Origin: Anaplasma centrale str. Israel
Lineage (GTDB): Bacteria; Pseudomonadota; Alphaproteobacteria; Rickettsiales; Anaplasmataceae
Length of the DNA stretch: 64,000 nucleotides
NCBI RefSeq assembly: GCF_000024505.1
Contig: NC_013532.1
Span: 434,001-498,000 of the forward strand
Reading direction: 5' to 3'
This document shows, piece after piece, positions 1 through 8,679 of the stretch (position 1 is the first letter of the stretch; the number at the start of each line of letters is the position of its first letter). Made by a program: the position numbers and the translations under genes. A model generated the notes under the pieces. The model was not told the origin of the DNA and searched no databases. It saw only the letters and a list, made by a program, of their open reading frames with translations.

Positions 1-173
1 CCAGGGATAAGGTCATCTTGAGCATAGATGAGCACGCTAATACTTCGTCTGCGTCCATACCGCTTGCAATGTACGAAGCTAAGCGTGCAGGTAAGATCAA
101 AAAGGGCAACCTAATACTGTTCGCCGCTATAGGGGCCGGTCTTACATGGGGTGTGAGCTTGATCAGATTGTAG
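1..173 (+). CDS. fabH: 3-oxoacyl-ACP synthase III (FabH), C-terminal end only
   Basis: Partial gene entering from the left edge; the reading frame starts at base 3 and 56 codons precede the TAG at 171-173. The translation contains [16 protein letters not shown], which matches the FabH block holding the catalytic Asn of the Cys-His-Asn triad, and ends in a glycine-rich [13 protein letters not shown] typical of the FabH C-terminus. FabH condenses acetyl-CoA with malonyl-ACP to start type II fatty-acid synthesis in the cytosol. The catalytic Cys and His lie outside the window. The frame is too short for most ORF callers but the family block is unambiguous. Confidence 0.9.
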   Translation, partial: RDKVILSIDEHANTSSASIPLAMYEAKRAGKIKKGNLILFAAIGAGLTWGVSLIRL

Positions 174-246
174 TGCATGTTGCTAGCATGCACGTGGCCT
201 GCAGTGGGGTCGATTCTTAGCATGGAATGAGGTGGTCTTGTTCATG

Positions 247-735
247 CTACGGTTGGCACCGATGCTTGCGTAGCTTTTGGAAAAAATTTTTCAGTATTTC
301 TGCGTTTTCCCTCTCAAGGAAACCGCCGTACACTTCAGGGATATGGTTACAGAACCTAAACACCCGGGCACCGTGTTCTACCCCCCCGCATTTTACGTTG
401 TAGGCGCCAAAGTACAGCCTGCGGATTCTCGACAGAGATATCGCATAGGCACACATAGCACACGGCTCGAGCGTTACATACATATCACAATTATTCAGCA
501 CGTGGGTTGAGAAGTGAAGGCAGGCCTCTCTGATGGCGAGCATCTCCGCGTGCGCTGTTGGGTCTGAGTTACGAAGTGTGAGGTTGTGTCTACTTGATAT
601 CACAACCCCGCGCTCATCGACGACTATGGCGCCCACTGGGACTTCAGCTGGCGAACTGACTGCCTCCAGCATTGCCAATCTCATGTAGGGGGATTCTGGT
701 AACATATTCATGTGCTTGCAAACACCAGGCCTCAA
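247..735 (-). CDS. tadA: tRNA-specific adenosine deaminase (TadA)
   Basis: Cytidine/deoxycytidylate-deaminase fold enzyme. The zinc site is visible: HAE (His ligand and catalytic Glu) near residue 62 and the PCAMC pair of Cys ligands near residue 93. TadA converts A34 to inosine in tRNA-Arg(ACG) in the cytosol; a general nucleoside deaminase is the alternative, but the length and the TLEPCAMC block fit TadA. Several Met codons lie at the start; orthologues usually begin close to the LPESPYMRLAMLEA segment, so the Met codon at 711 is as likely as that at 735. It converges with fabH and diverges from the gene at 884, with about 150 bp of shared upstream DNA. Confidence 0.8.
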   Translation of the reverse strand: MRPGVCKHMNMLPESPYMRLAMLEAVSSPAEVPVGAIVVDERGVVISSRHNLTLRNSDPTAHAEMLAIREACLHFSTHVLNNCDMYVTLEPCAMCAYAISLSRIRRLYFGAYNVKCGGVEHGARVFRFCNHIPEVYGGFLERENAEILKNFFQKLRKHRCQP

Positions 736-827
736 GCATAGAACAAGAGTAACCGCGCGTAAAGGTGCTGCGGTGTCACAGTATGTTACTTCTGACTTAA
801 CAATAGCCAGCTCTATGCAACATACGC

Positions 828-856
828 TTTATAGATCCGCCGTAGTATGCTAGAAT
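828..856 (+). promoter_or_regulatory. Candidate extended -10 promoter for the 884-1567 gene
   Basis: TTTATA (828-833), a 17-base spacer and TAGAAT (851-856) preceded by TGC, which makes an extended -10 element. It lies about 28 bases upstream of the GTG start at 884, in the gap between two divergent genes. The -10 matches consensus at 5 of 6 positions, the -35 at 4 of 6. Confidence 0.4.
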
Positions 857-883
857 CAGTGCGGGTGCTTCTGAGTTTGTGGT

Positions 884-1567
884 GTGGTTAGGAAATTGCT
901 AGGACTGATACCAGGTGCTGGGATTGCAGGGTCCGCATTGAAAATAGGCGCAGGAGCTGTGGGGTTGGTTGCATCCCTGCTGCTGTTCATTAAGCCGCTT
1001 AGAAAGCGCGTGTTCAGGTGTATTGCGAATATTCTGCTCTGGCCGTTTAGAGCATTGCTGAACGTGTTGTGCTATGTTTGGCAGGTCCTGAAGAAGTTTT
1101 TGTGCAAGCTGTGCACGATTTTAAAGAATGCAATTGACGCGCTACTATCTGCTGTGCTGCGCCTGGTTGCGAAGATTTCTAACCTGTTTGGGCATGAGGC
1201 TCCCGATGTGTCCAGTGAGAAGTCCGCAGAGGAACACGACGTGGATGAGGCGCTGACGGATCAGGAGAAGTACGACATTGAAAAAGAGGATAAACTACTC
1301 AAAAGGGATGTTTCGTCCACACAAAAGCGTGAGGTTGCAGACGGTGATGCAAAATATGAGAGCTCCGCGCAAATTGTTGGGGTGGCGGAGCCCATCGGTA
1401 AGTGGACCAAGCTTGTGATGTCGGAAAGGCAGGAGCGTTTGGCTCGCTTGTTCAGTTCGGGTGCCAGAGTTGGCGGCGATAGCGGCGAGCTTCCCAATGG
1501 ATTTTGGCAAATGTTCGTTCGTTTGCCCAGTCGGTTTCAGGGTAAATACATGGCAAGATCTAGGTAG
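884..1567 (+). CDS. Hypothetical membrane-associated protein, 227 aa
   Basis: I do not recognise the family. The protein has two contrasting halves. Residues 1-105 are strongly hydrophobic and basic: a glycine/alanine-rich segment (about 10-36), then repeated amphipathic stretches rich in Leu, Val, Lys and Arg, with no acidic residue until about position 47. Residues 106-227 are hydrophilic and charged, with a Glu/Asp/Lys-rich patch (about 110-150). This looks like a membrane-embedded or membrane-lining N-terminus with a soluble tail. The start is GTG at 884. It stands alone between tadA (divergent) and dnaB, which has its own promoter. It could be an Anaplasmataceae-specific envelope protein; no function is proposed. 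Confidence 0.55.
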   Translation: MVRKLLGLIPGAGIAGSALKIGAGAVGLVASLLLFIKPLRKRVFRCIANILLWPFRALLNVLCYVWQVLKKFLCKLCTILKNAIDALLSAVLRLVAKISNLFGHEAPDVSSEKSAEEHDVDEALTDQEKYDIEKEDKLLKRDVSSTQKREVADGDAKYESSAQIVGVAEPIGKWTKLVMSERQERLARLFSSGARVGGDSGELPNGFWQMFVRLPSRFQGKYMARSR

Positions 1568-1582
1568 CTGTCTGTTGCTGGT

Positions 1583-1610
1583 TTGCAGCATGATTCTCCG
1601 ATGGTATAAT
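1583..1610 (+). promoter_or_regulatory. dnaB promoter
   Basis: A perfect TATAAT at 1605-1610 is preceded by TGG, giving an extended -10, with TTGCAG at 1583-1588 (16-base spacer). The predicted start of transcription, about 1617, lies so close to the TTG at 1621 that this codon would have almost no leader. That supports the GTG at 1636 as the true dnaB start. Confidence 0.6.
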
Positions 1611-1635
1611 TCCCAAGTGTTTGTTGGGGTTTTTA

Positions 1636-3099
1636 GTGCAGGACTTAAAAGAGGGCAGCGCGCTGAGCGCTATAGGCGGTTTGCCCAGCAACATTGAAGC
1701 TGAGCAAATGCTCATAGGTGCGATGTTGAGGGACAACAGAATCTGTGATGCTCTGGAGGATGTGATAAGTACTGATGTGTTTTTTGATCCTCTACACGGG
1801 CGGATTTTCGATCAAGTAATCAAAATTAACCGGCGTGGGCTTGCTGCTAACGAGGTTAGCCTGAAGATGTTTTTTGACAACGATGAAGCGCTAATTGAAT
1901 GCGGCGGCGCCGAGTATCTGGCCAAAATTGCGGCAAAGGCCAGTGTGGTTTTTGACATAAGAAGTGTAGCTCAGGCCGTGTTTGACGCGCATCTTCGACG
2001 CTGTTTGATTGCTTTTGGAAATGATGTGGTTAGCAATGCGTACGACTACGACTCTGATAATCCAGCAGAGCAGCAGATAGAGGATGCTGCACAGCGGCTG
2101 TTCGTACTCGGTAGTAGGGGAAAAGCTGACAGAAATTATCACAAATTCTCGGTGTTGGTGGAGGACGTAAGAAAGAAGATTGAAACTGCCAGAGAAGGTG
2201 CAAATGCCCTGCAAGGGGTGTCTGTGGGGCTAAAGGATCTAGACCAACTGTTGAACGGGTTGCAAAATTCTGACTTAATAGTTGTGGCTGCGCGTCCTTC
2301 CATGGGAAAAACGGCCCTTGCTCTGAACATGGCCCTAAGTGCATGTAAATCACTCAGAAGTGCAGGGAAGAGTGTTGGGTTTTTCTCACTTGAAATGTCT
2401 GCGGAGCACATTGCTTCCAGGATCATATCGATTGAATCTGAGATCAGTTCCTATAAGGCTTTGTCGGGTAAGATCAGCAGCGCGGATTTGAATCAGGTCT
2501 TGAAGGCTAGTGAGAAGATATGTGATTTGCCGTTGATAGTGGATGATTCGTCCGTTCTATCAATAAGTGGTCTCAGGACCAGGATAAGGAGAATGCACCA
2601 GATGCACAACATCGGGGTTGTTTTTGTAGACTATCTGCAGTTGATTAAGGGAACCACAAAACGCAGTGGAGAAAATAGGGTACAGGAGGTTTCTGAGGTT
2701 ACTCAAGGTTTGAAGGCCATAGCAAAGGAGCTAAATGTCCCGCTAGTGGCGCTGTCCCAGCTTTCCCGGTTGGTTGAGCAACGTGACGATAAAAAACCCC
2801 AACTATCTGACCTGCGTGATTCTGGAAGCATAGAGCAGGACGCGGATGTGGTTATGTTTTTGTATCGAGAAGAGTACTACGAGTTGAGAAAACAGCCTGC
2901 CGAGGGAACTGCTAAGCATGCAGAGTGGCAAATGAAGATGAATTCGATTAGCAATGTTGCTGATGTGCTTGTTTCGAAGCAAAGGAATGGGCCTATAGGC
3001 AACGTAAGACTTTTTTTCGAGCCCGAGAAAGGGAAGTTTAGGGATTACACTGCGCGTTATGATGTGTACGGTGGCAGCGAGTTGCACTCCGAGCAGTGA
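1636..3099 (+). CDS. dnaB: Replicative DNA helicase DnaB
   Basis: Hexameric ATP-dependent 5'-3' helicase that unwinds the replication fork and recruits primase. The N-terminal DnaB domain is recognisable from LPSNIEAEQMLIGAML, and the RecA-like C-terminal domain carries Walker A (ARPSMGKTA), Walker B (VFVDYLQL) and the SQLSR and DLRDSGSIEQDAD blocks typical of DnaB. Length, about 487 aa, is normal for the family. I chose GTG 1636, which has GGGG six bases upstream; an in-frame TTG at 1621 would add five residues but sits almost on the predicted transcription start. There is no sign of an intein, which DnaB often carries in other bacteria. Confidence 0.95.
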   Translation: MQDLKEGSALSAIGGLPSNIEAEQMLIGAMLRDNRICDALEDVISTDVFFDPLHGRIFDQVIKINRRGLAANEVSLKMFFDNDEALIECGGAEYLAKIAAKASVVFDIRSVAQAVFDAHLRRCLIAFGNDVVSNAYDYDSDNPAEQQIEDAAQRLFVLGSRGKADRNYHKFSVLVEDVRKKIETAREGANALQGVSVGLKDLDQLLNGLQNSDLIVVAARPSMGKTALALNMALSACKSLRSAGKSVGFFSLEMSAEHIASRIISIESEISSYKALSGKISSADLNQVLKASEKICDLPLIVDDSSVLSISGLRTRIRRMHQMHNIGVVFVDYLQLIKGTTKRSGENRVQEVSEVTQGLKAIAKELNVPLVALSQLSRLVEQRDDKKPQLSDLRDSGSIEQDADVVMFLYREEYYELRKQPAEGTAKHAEWQMKMNSISNVADVLVSKQRNGPIGNVRLFFEPEKGKFRDYTARYDVYGGSELHSEQ

Positions 3100-3254
3100 T
3101 TGGCTTGTGCTGACCAAGCTTAGGTGCTACCCGTTGCGGCAGAGGCAGTGTTGACTGTCTTACTGTGGGCCTGCGTGCACTGTGCTTTGCTTTAAACACG
3201 ATCGCCGTGTTTCTTCTTGGGTGTGGTGTTAGGCCTTGGTTTAGGAATGGCAAC

Positions 3255-4334
3255 ATGGTGAAAACTGCGGGAATAGCAGGGGCTGGATTGATCGGCAGAC
3301 TGCTGGCTTTGGCGCTATTGCAGGATGGTTGGCGGGTGTCGATTTTTGATCGGGATAGCGTACTAGGCAAACAAAGCTGTGGGTTTGTTGCGGGTGGCAT
3401 GCTTTCCCTGTACTCCGAAGCGGAAACAATCGGGGACTTGGTTGTAGAACTAGGCCACAGATCGGTGGAATTATGGCCCAAAATTCTTTGTTCCGTTGGC
3501 GCAAGCGAATACCTTAAAATGCTGGGAAGTGTAATTGTGGCCCATACGGGTGATTTGCACGAATTAGAGAGAATATGCACCATAATCAGGCGAAGATTTC
3601 CTAGTCTTTTTGGTGATCTTTGCATTTCCGATGAAGTGCACACACTGGAGGAAGGGCTGTCTGTCCGTCACGGTGTATACATTCAGGGGGAGGGGTGCGT
3701 AGACAGTATGCGACTTTTCTCGCGTTTGGAGGCCACCTTGACGTGTTTGGGCGCGAAGTGGCTTTGTAATACGCACGTGGATGAAGTAACATCTGGAACG
3801 ATAGTAACGGGCGGCCATCGGCACGTTTTTGACGTGGTTTTTGATTGCAGAGGCGTTGGAGCAAAGAGTGCAATTTCTGGCCTAAGAGGGGTTAGAGGGG
3901 AAAGCATGCTACTCCACGCTCCGGAAGTTGTAATCAGCCGCCCAGTGCGTATGGTGCATCCAAGATATAGCATATATGTGGTACCCAGATCTGAGAGTAG
4001 GGTGATAGTTGGTGCTACAGAAATAGAAAGCTGTGATTTCTCTGAAGTATCGGTTAAGTCTGTGCTCGAGCTGTTATCAGCAGCATACTCGGTTCATAGG
4101 GGCTTTGCGGAGGCCAGAGTACTTAACATGATGTCCGCCTGCAGGCCCGCATTTGCTGACAACCTTCCGAGAGTTATAGTTGAGAACAATGCCGTAAGAA
4201 TAAATGGCCTATACAGACACGGGTACCTTAGCGCTCCCGCGATAGTGGAAGAGGTAATAAACCTACTGAAATGTGGCAACACACGCTATCCAGGACTCCA
4301 TACCAAGTGTGAGGGCAGCCCCGCTGCTACGTGA
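3255..4334 (+). CDS. thiO: FAD-dependent glycine oxidase-like protein (ThiO family)
   Basis: DAO-family flavoprotein. An N-terminal dinucleotide-binding motif GIAGAGLIGRLLA is followed by an acidic FDRD at the end of the second strand, then QSCGFVAGGMLS as in glycine oxidase / D-amino-acid dehydrogenases. The C-terminus has the INGLYRHGYLSAPAIVEEV block that closes the FAD site in ThiO. ThiO oxidises glycine to iminoglycine for the thiazole ring of thiamine, consistent with thiamine synthesis known in Anaplasmataceae. I chose ATG 3255 because the GxGxxG motif must lie near the N-terminus; an upstream GTG at 3165 would add about 30 residues of doubtful value. Convergent with the FKBP-like gene. 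Confidence 0.75.
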   Translation: MVKTAGIAGAGLIGRLLALALLQDGWRVSIFDRDSVLGKQSCGFVAGGMLSLYSEAETIGDLVVELGHRSVELWPKILCSVGASEYLKMLGSVIVAHTGDLHELERICTIIRRRFPSLFGDLCISDEVHTLEEGLSVRHGVYIQGEGCVDSMRLFSRLEATLTCLGAKWLCNTHVDEVTSGTIVTGGHRHVFDVVFDCRGVGAKSAISGLRGVRGESMLLHAPEVVISRPVRMVHPRYSIYVVPRSESRVIVGATEIESCDFSEVSVKSVLELLSAAYSVHRGFAEARVLNMMSACRPAFADNLPRVIVENNAVRINGLYRHGYLSAPAIVEEVINLLKCGNTRYPGLHTKCEGSPAAT

Positions 4335-4413
4335 GCAACACGTACAGCGCTGGGTCCAGTATGGTGCGGTGGATGCCGGTATAGCATTCATGACCCACAT
4401 GATCCGAAACCGC

Positions 4414-5352
4414 CTACTTCCCATCCTGAGTGGGAGCCGCCTTGTGCCTAACCTGCACGTCAATAATCTTGACACTGTGCTTATCCACGCCCCGATCAAA
4501 ACCAGACAAAAGTTCCGGTGGCACTATTATGGACCTGCGGCTGTCCGACCTGAGACCAATTATTCCCAATTCTAGTACAATCGGGACACTTCTGGCGCCT
4601 ATCACGAAATCGACAACCCGATCCTCAATTAGCACCTCCCCACGCACATCCTTCACGGTATACGTAACAGAGACCTCATCGCCGCATCGCGCCTCGGTTA
4701 TAGCCCCCTTGCTACCAGTATCCCGCTTGTCAAAGGACATAAGATTCCTTATATCTTTTGCCTCCGGTACTGTGTCATCCACAGACGTGAGCTGCACATA
4801 ATAGCTGTCAGATTTCCCTTCTCCATCACGGGTTATTGTGACAATTCTGCTGCCACCCCGCCTCATACCGGCCAAGGCGTAATTTAGCTCCTTGACCTCG
4901 TGTGACCCAAGTCTAAAACTCACGGGCTGCGTGCTACCACTGATCTTGCGTGCGGCCTGTAGCGGATCAGTGCTCTCCTGGCCGTCCATGGGGAAATGCA
5001 GAATCATAGCAGAGACTTTCTGCCCACACAACACTTCACGCCCCTCGCCTTCTTCCATGTCTACCAAGCGGAAATTCTCCTTCAGAGGGGTAGCAGACGC
5101 CATATTGTGTAGGTACTCCGCTAGCCCCTGCTCGCTTATATACCGGTCGATTCTGGCTTCTATTATCGGCCGCAATATCAAGGCTCCTATCTTGTATGCA
5201 GGGCTGTCATTGTCGGCAATGGAGACCCTGTAAGGTTTCTCCGTGCGCTCAGCCACGTCAGAAACAATACCCGTGGATACTGCCCTTAACAACAGCCCAA
5301 GAACGGCGAAAACTGCAACTACGCACAGCACGCGATATGCCAGAACCTTCAT
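4414..5352 (-). CDS. Membrane-anchored FKBP-type peptidyl-prolyl isomerase-like protein
   Basis: 312 aa with a single N-terminal hydrophobic segment (residues 5-27) that anchors or exports it. Two regions resemble FKBP repeats: residues about 105-170 (VSAMILHFPMDG ... PVSFRLGSHEVKELNYALAGMRRGGSRIVTI) and about 220-300 (GDEVSVTYTVKDVRGEVLI ... GIIGLRSDSRRSIIVPPELL). Both have the FKBP pattern of a beta strand, an F-x-L/I-G turn and a GM/GL-R-x-G-S/RR block. The usual aromatic active-site residues are poorly kept, so isomerase activity is uncertain and a periplasmic chaperone role is possible. Its ATG overlaps the TGA of the upstream polyprenyl synthase gene (ATGA), so the two are probably co-translated. 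Confidence 0.55.
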   Translation of the reverse strand: MKVLAYRVLCVVAVFAVLGLLLRAVSTGIVSDVAERTEKPYRVSIADNDSPAYKIGALILRPIIEARIDRYISEQGLAEYLHNMASATPLKENFRLVDMEEGEGREVLCGQKVSAMILHFPMDGQESTDPLQAARKISGSTQPVSFRLGSHEVKELNYALAGMRRGGSRIVTITRDGEGKSDSYYVQLTSVDDTVPEAKDIRNLMSFDKRDTGSKGAITEARCGDEVSVTYTVKDVRGEVLIEDRVVDFVIGARSVPIVLELGIIGLRSDSRRSIIVPPELLSGFDRGVDKHSVKIIDVQVRHKAAPTQDGK

Positions 5353-6221
5353 ACGCTTAAGTTTTCCACAAATACAACAAGACCCCCGAGTGTACCAACG
5401 TCACCGGGCAACTTTTTCAAGTGTTTCTCACACTTGCGCAGTAGGCCATCAACGTAGCCCCGCGTTCCCTCAACTCCGAGAATATATGCCATGCTTCCAT
5501 AGCAACGCTCGCTGTCCTCTCCGGCGTCATTGAGATCATCCTTTGCTTGAAACGCGCAACCCAACGCAGACCCATACTCTGCTAGCGCTGCCCTTTCTTT
5601 GGTGGACGCCCCACCCAGAACTGCTCCAGCTTCACAAGCGGCAGAGAACAACCTAGCGGTTTTCAATTCGTGTATCCTCCTAACCCCCTCAAACGATGTT
5701 GAAGAGTGTGCCTCAATGTCCAACGCTTGCCCAGCCACCATACCGCAACGGCCACACGCTTTGGACAGCAACTCTATGATTTTACACCTTACAGCACAAC
5801 CTTCATCCATGGTCGACAATAACTCAAAGGTGAGTGTAAGTAAAGCATCGCCAGTTAAAACTGCAACTGCCTCCCCGAATTTTGTGTGGCAGCTTTCCCT
5901 CCCGCGCCTAGTGGGGGAGTTATCCATGGAAGGTAGGTCATCATGTACTAGGGAGTACGCATGAACAGCCTCAATAGCGGCGCCCAGCCGTAATGTTCTT
6001 TCTGCACTGACGCCAAAAACCCGCGCCGACGTGCTTGCCAGAAAGGAACGTATGCACTTTCCCGGATTTGATATGGTGTAGCTCAGAGCCTCGTACAGGA
6101 CTGTTGACGGACACTCCGCCTTTGTGGACGCAATCTGCACGAGTTCCTTCCGCACCAGACAGGAAAAATCCTCTACCTTCTGCCGTATGTCACTGTAACT
6201 ATGGCGCATAAACGGTGTCAC
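5349..6221 (-). CDS. ispA: Polyprenyl (farnesyl) diphosphate synthase
   Basis: Isoprenyl synthase that condenses IPP with allylic diphosphates in the cytosol. The first Asp-rich motif is present as HDDLPSMDNSPTRRG (DDxxxxD plus the RRG), the second as FQAKDDLND (DDxxD). The CIRSFL block near residue 38 corresponds to the family's K/GKRxRP region. The 290-aa length fits IspA-type short-chain synthases supplying quinone and bactoprenol pathways. The start is GTG 6221 with GGAAG just upstream on the minus strand; a Met codon 12 bases inside is the alternative. Its TGA overlaps the ATG of the FKBP-like gene. Confidence 0.85.
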   Translation of the reverse strand: MTPFMRHSYSDIRQKVEDFSCLVRKELVQIASTKAECPSTVLYEALSYTISNPGKCIRSFLASTSARVFGVSAERTLRLGAAIEAVHAYSLVHDDLPSMDNSPTRRGRESCHTKFGEAVAVLTGDALLTLTFELLSTMDEGCAVRCKIIELLSKACGRCGMVAGQALDIEAHSSTSFEGVRRIHELKTARLFSAACEAGAVLGGASTKERAALAEYGSALGCAFQAKDDLNDAGEDSERCYGSMAYILGVEGTRGYVDGLLRKCEKHLKKLPGDVGTLGGLVVFVENLSV

Positions 6222-6236
6222 CAGACTTCCTTACTA

Positions 6237-6264
6237 AATATACAGGAGTTTGCCTGCATGTCCC
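6237..6264 (-). promoter_or_regulatory. Candidate promoter for ispA-FKBP pair
   Basis: On the minus strand GGGACA (6264-6259), a 16-base spacer and TATATT (6242-6237). The predicted transcript would start near 6230, giving a short leader that just contains the GGAAG ribosome-binding site before GTG 6221. The -35 is weak. Confidence 0.4.
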
Positions 6265-6491
6265 AGGTTTTTGCTTGTGTGAGCACTGCGAGGAACCCCG
6301 AATTTTACGTTTTCGTTTTGATGCAACTTGTGGTATTTTGACGGCGTTCGGTGTGCACCTGGCCGGTGTGCTTGGTTGGTAGCTTGTTGGCGTGGGGTTT
6401 TGTGCCCTGAAGGTCCGTTCGGGGGCGTGGGCTGGGCACTTCCGCGGGTTTTTGGTGAAGCCAGTGGGTTGTGTCGCCGTAGGAATTTTGT

Positions 6492-6520
6492 TTGACTGTA
6501 ACGGTGCTGGTGATTATATA
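6492..6520 (+). promoter_or_regulatory. tRNA-Glu promoter
   Basis: TTGACT (6492-6497), a 17-base spacer and TATATA (6515-6520). The -10 ends 12 bases before the first base of the tRNA, giving a very short 5' leader. This is one of the clearest sigma-70-type promoters in the window. Confidence 0.75.
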
Positions 6521-6532
6521 TGGGTCTGCTGT

Positions 6533-6605
6533 GACTCCTTCGTCTAGTGGTCTAGGACCCCACCCTTTCACGGTGGTAACGCGGGTTCGACTCCCGTGGG
6601 AGTCA
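6533..6605 (+). tRNA. tRNA-Glu (anticodon TTC)
   Basis: A 73-base cloverleaf. The acceptor GACTCCT pairs with GGGAGTC (one G-U). The D arm is GTCTAGTGGTCTAGGAC, the anticodon arm CCACC-CTTTCAC-GGTGG gives anticodon TTC, and the T arm contains GGTTCGACTCCC. The layout matches E. coli tRNA-Glu position for position. CCA is not encoded. It stands alone behind its own promoter and upstream of nrdA. Confidence 0.95.
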
Positions 6606-6757
6606 CTTACCGGCCAGGTGCGGTGTAGGTGTTTCTAGAATTGGGATTGGTCCCGTCGGAGTTTCTTTAACCATTAGTTACCGGCGATGGGCCCTTTTGT
6701 CCCTTGTGTTACGTGAGTGCTGTATATAGTACTGAATTGCCGATATAGGTACTGTAT

Positions 6758-8614
6758 GTGTTCAAAGGCGGGATTAAATACCGCTTTTCGGGTTTGGATG
6801 TTAGTGAATGTAGGAGGTATGACAAGGTGTCACCGATTATTGTCGACCGTACCAGGGACAACAACCTTACTAGCTTTGGCAAGGCGGTGCTGTCTGATAG
6901 GTATTTGCTGGATGATGAAGACTATCAGCAGCTTTTTGTGCGTGTTTCTCAGTATTATTCAGATAATGACGAGCACGCCCAGCGGCTTTACGACTACATG
7001 AGCAAGTTGTGGTTTATGCCTGCTACTCCGATACTGAGCAATGGGGGGACCGGCAGGGGCCTGCCGATTTCGTGTTTCTTAAACGAGACCGAAGACAGTT
7101 TGGTTGGTATATTAAACCTGTGGAATGAGAACGTGTGGCTTGCATCCCGTGGTGGGGGCATAGGGAGCTATTGGGGAAATCTCCGCTCCATTGGAGAAAA
7201 AGTTAGAAGTAGTGGTAAAACTTCGGGAATAATTCCGTTTATAGTCGTGCAAAATGCGCTAACCTTAGCCATAAGCCAGGGCTCTTTGCGTAGGGGCAGC
7301 TCCGCTGTGTACCTACCAGTTGGGCATCCGGAGATTGAGGAATTTCTAGACATCAGAAAACCCACAGGTGGTGATCCCAATAGAAAAGCGTTGAATATCC
7401 ACCACGGGGTCTTACTTACTGACGAGTTTATGAGGGCTGTTGAGCAAGACAAACCCTGGGATCTGGTGAGCCCTAAGGACAGGTGTGTTATCTCCACTGT
7501 CAGAGCCAGGGATCTGTGGATCAAGATTTTAACCACCAGGGTTGAAACAGGGGAGCCATACGTTGTATTTGTGGACACCGTTAACAAACACAAGCCGGAC
7601 ATATACAAGGAGCTCGGACTGGAAGTGAAGATGTCCAACCTGTGTACCGAGATTACCCTTGCTACAGGAGAAGACCATCTGGGAAGGTCCAGAACCGCGA
7701 TCTGCTGTCTTGCATCCCTGAACCTGGAGTACTATGACATGTGGAGTGGGGAGCCCCTCTTTGTAGAGGATGTGATGCGATTCCTAGACAACGTGCTCAC
7801 CGATTTTATCAACAAGGCTCCTCCAGAGATCGAGCGTGCAAGGTATGCTGCGATGAGAGAACGCAGCATCGGAGTGGGAGTTATGGGATTTCACTCGTTT
7901 TTGCAGAGCAAGATGGTACCTTTTGAGTCCTTCGCCGCTTCGGTGTGGAACAAGAAGATTTTTGAGCATATAAAGCGCCAGGCAGATGAGGTTTCTCGTA
8001 AGCTTGCTATGGAGAAGGGGCCATGCCCTGATGCGGTGGACGCTAACAAAATGGAGCGCTTCGTGCATAAACTCTCCATTGCCCCCACAGCTTCCATATC
8101 CATAATTTCTGGTAATACCTCACCGGGAATAGAGCCGTATGCAGCAAACGTGTTTACTCACAAGACTCTTACCGGCTCCTTTGTGGTGCGTAACAAGTTT
8201 TTGCAGAAATTGCTGGCATCCAAGGGATTGGACAACGATCAGGTTTGGTCATCCATTTCCACCAACGAGGGTTCCGTGCAGCATTTGGATTTTCTTACCG
8301 AACAGGAAAAGCTTGTTTTTAGAACCGCTTATGAGATGGATCAACGCTGGATAGTTGAGCATAGTAGCGACAGGGCTCCGTACGTATGCCAGGCGCAGTC
8401 GGTCAACATTTTTCTTCCTGCAGGTGTGCATAAGCGGTACCTACATAAGATACACTTTCTTGCTTGGAAGAAAGGGGTAAAAAGTCTTTACTACCTAAGA
8501 TCCAAATCGGTACAGAAGGCAGACAAGGTGTCTCACGTTCATGGCGGACAGGCGGTTTCTCCGCAACGGCAGATCACCAATTTCGACTATGATGAGTGCC
8601 TGGCGTGCCAGTGA
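6758..8614 (+). CDS. nrdA: Ribonucleoside-diphosphate reductase, alpha subunit
   Basis: Large subunit of aerobic class I ribonucleotide reductase, which with NrdB makes dNDPs. Visible blocks are the active-site cysteine of PISCFLN (about residue 106), the NLCTEI active-site segment (about residue 295), RSIGVGVMGFHSFL, APTASIS and a C-terminal CLACQ, the mobile redox-active cysteine pair. At 618 aa it is shorter than E. coli NrdA (761 aa). It begins almost directly in the catalytic barrel's N-terminal region and I see no ATP-cone, so dATP overall-activity inhibition is probably absent. The start is GTG 6758; an ATG two bases earlier is in another frame. NrdB is not in this window. Confidence 0.93.
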   Translation: MFKGGIKYRFSGLDVSECRRYDKVSPIIVDRTRDNNLTSFGKAVLSDRYLLDDEDYQQLFVRVSQYYSDNDEHAQRLYDYMSKLWFMPATPILSNGGTGRGLPISCFLNETEDSLVGILNLWNENVWLASRGGGIGSYWGNLRSIGEKVRSSGKTSGIIPFIVVQNALTLAISQGSLRRGSSAVYLPVGHPEIEEFLDIRKPTGGDPNRKALNIHHGVLLTDEFMRAVEQDKPWDLVSPKDRCVISTVRARDLWIKILTTRVETGEPYVVFVDTVNKHKPDIYKELGLEVKMSNLCTEITLATGEDHLGRSRTAICCLASLNLEYYDMWSGEPLFVEDVMRFLDNVLTDFINKAPPEIERARYAAMRERSIGVGVMGFHSFLQSKMVPFESFAASVWNKKIFEHIKRQADEVSRKLAMEKGPCPDAVDANKMERFVHKLSIAPTASISIISGNTSPGIEPYAANVFTHKTLTGSFVVRNKFLQKLLASKGLDNDQVWSSISTNEGSVQHLDFLTEQEKLVFRTAYEMDQRWIVEHSSDRAPYVCQAQSVNIFLPAGVHKRYLHKIHFLAWKKGVKSLYYLRSKSVQKADKVSHVHGGQAVSPQRQITNFDYDECLACQ

Positions 8615-8679
8615 TCACGTAGCCGGTGCTTTGCTGCCGGCCCCGCTGTCGTTTACTGTGTCGTGAGGCAGGGTTTGTG

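Larger units (their letters stand above)
6222..6532. other. Intergenic region between ispA and tRNA-Glu
   Basis: About 310 bases holding the divergent promoters of ispA (left) and tRNA-Glu (right). The middle is GT-rich on the plus strand. An 88-codon minus-strand frame crosses it and runs into the tRNA gene, which argues against it being coding. I see no other feature. Confidence 0.5.

Noticed and set aside
6305-6571. 88-codon minus-strand frame upstream of ispA
   Set aside because: It runs through the anticodon arm of tRNA-Glu and its promoter, and has no recognisable motif.
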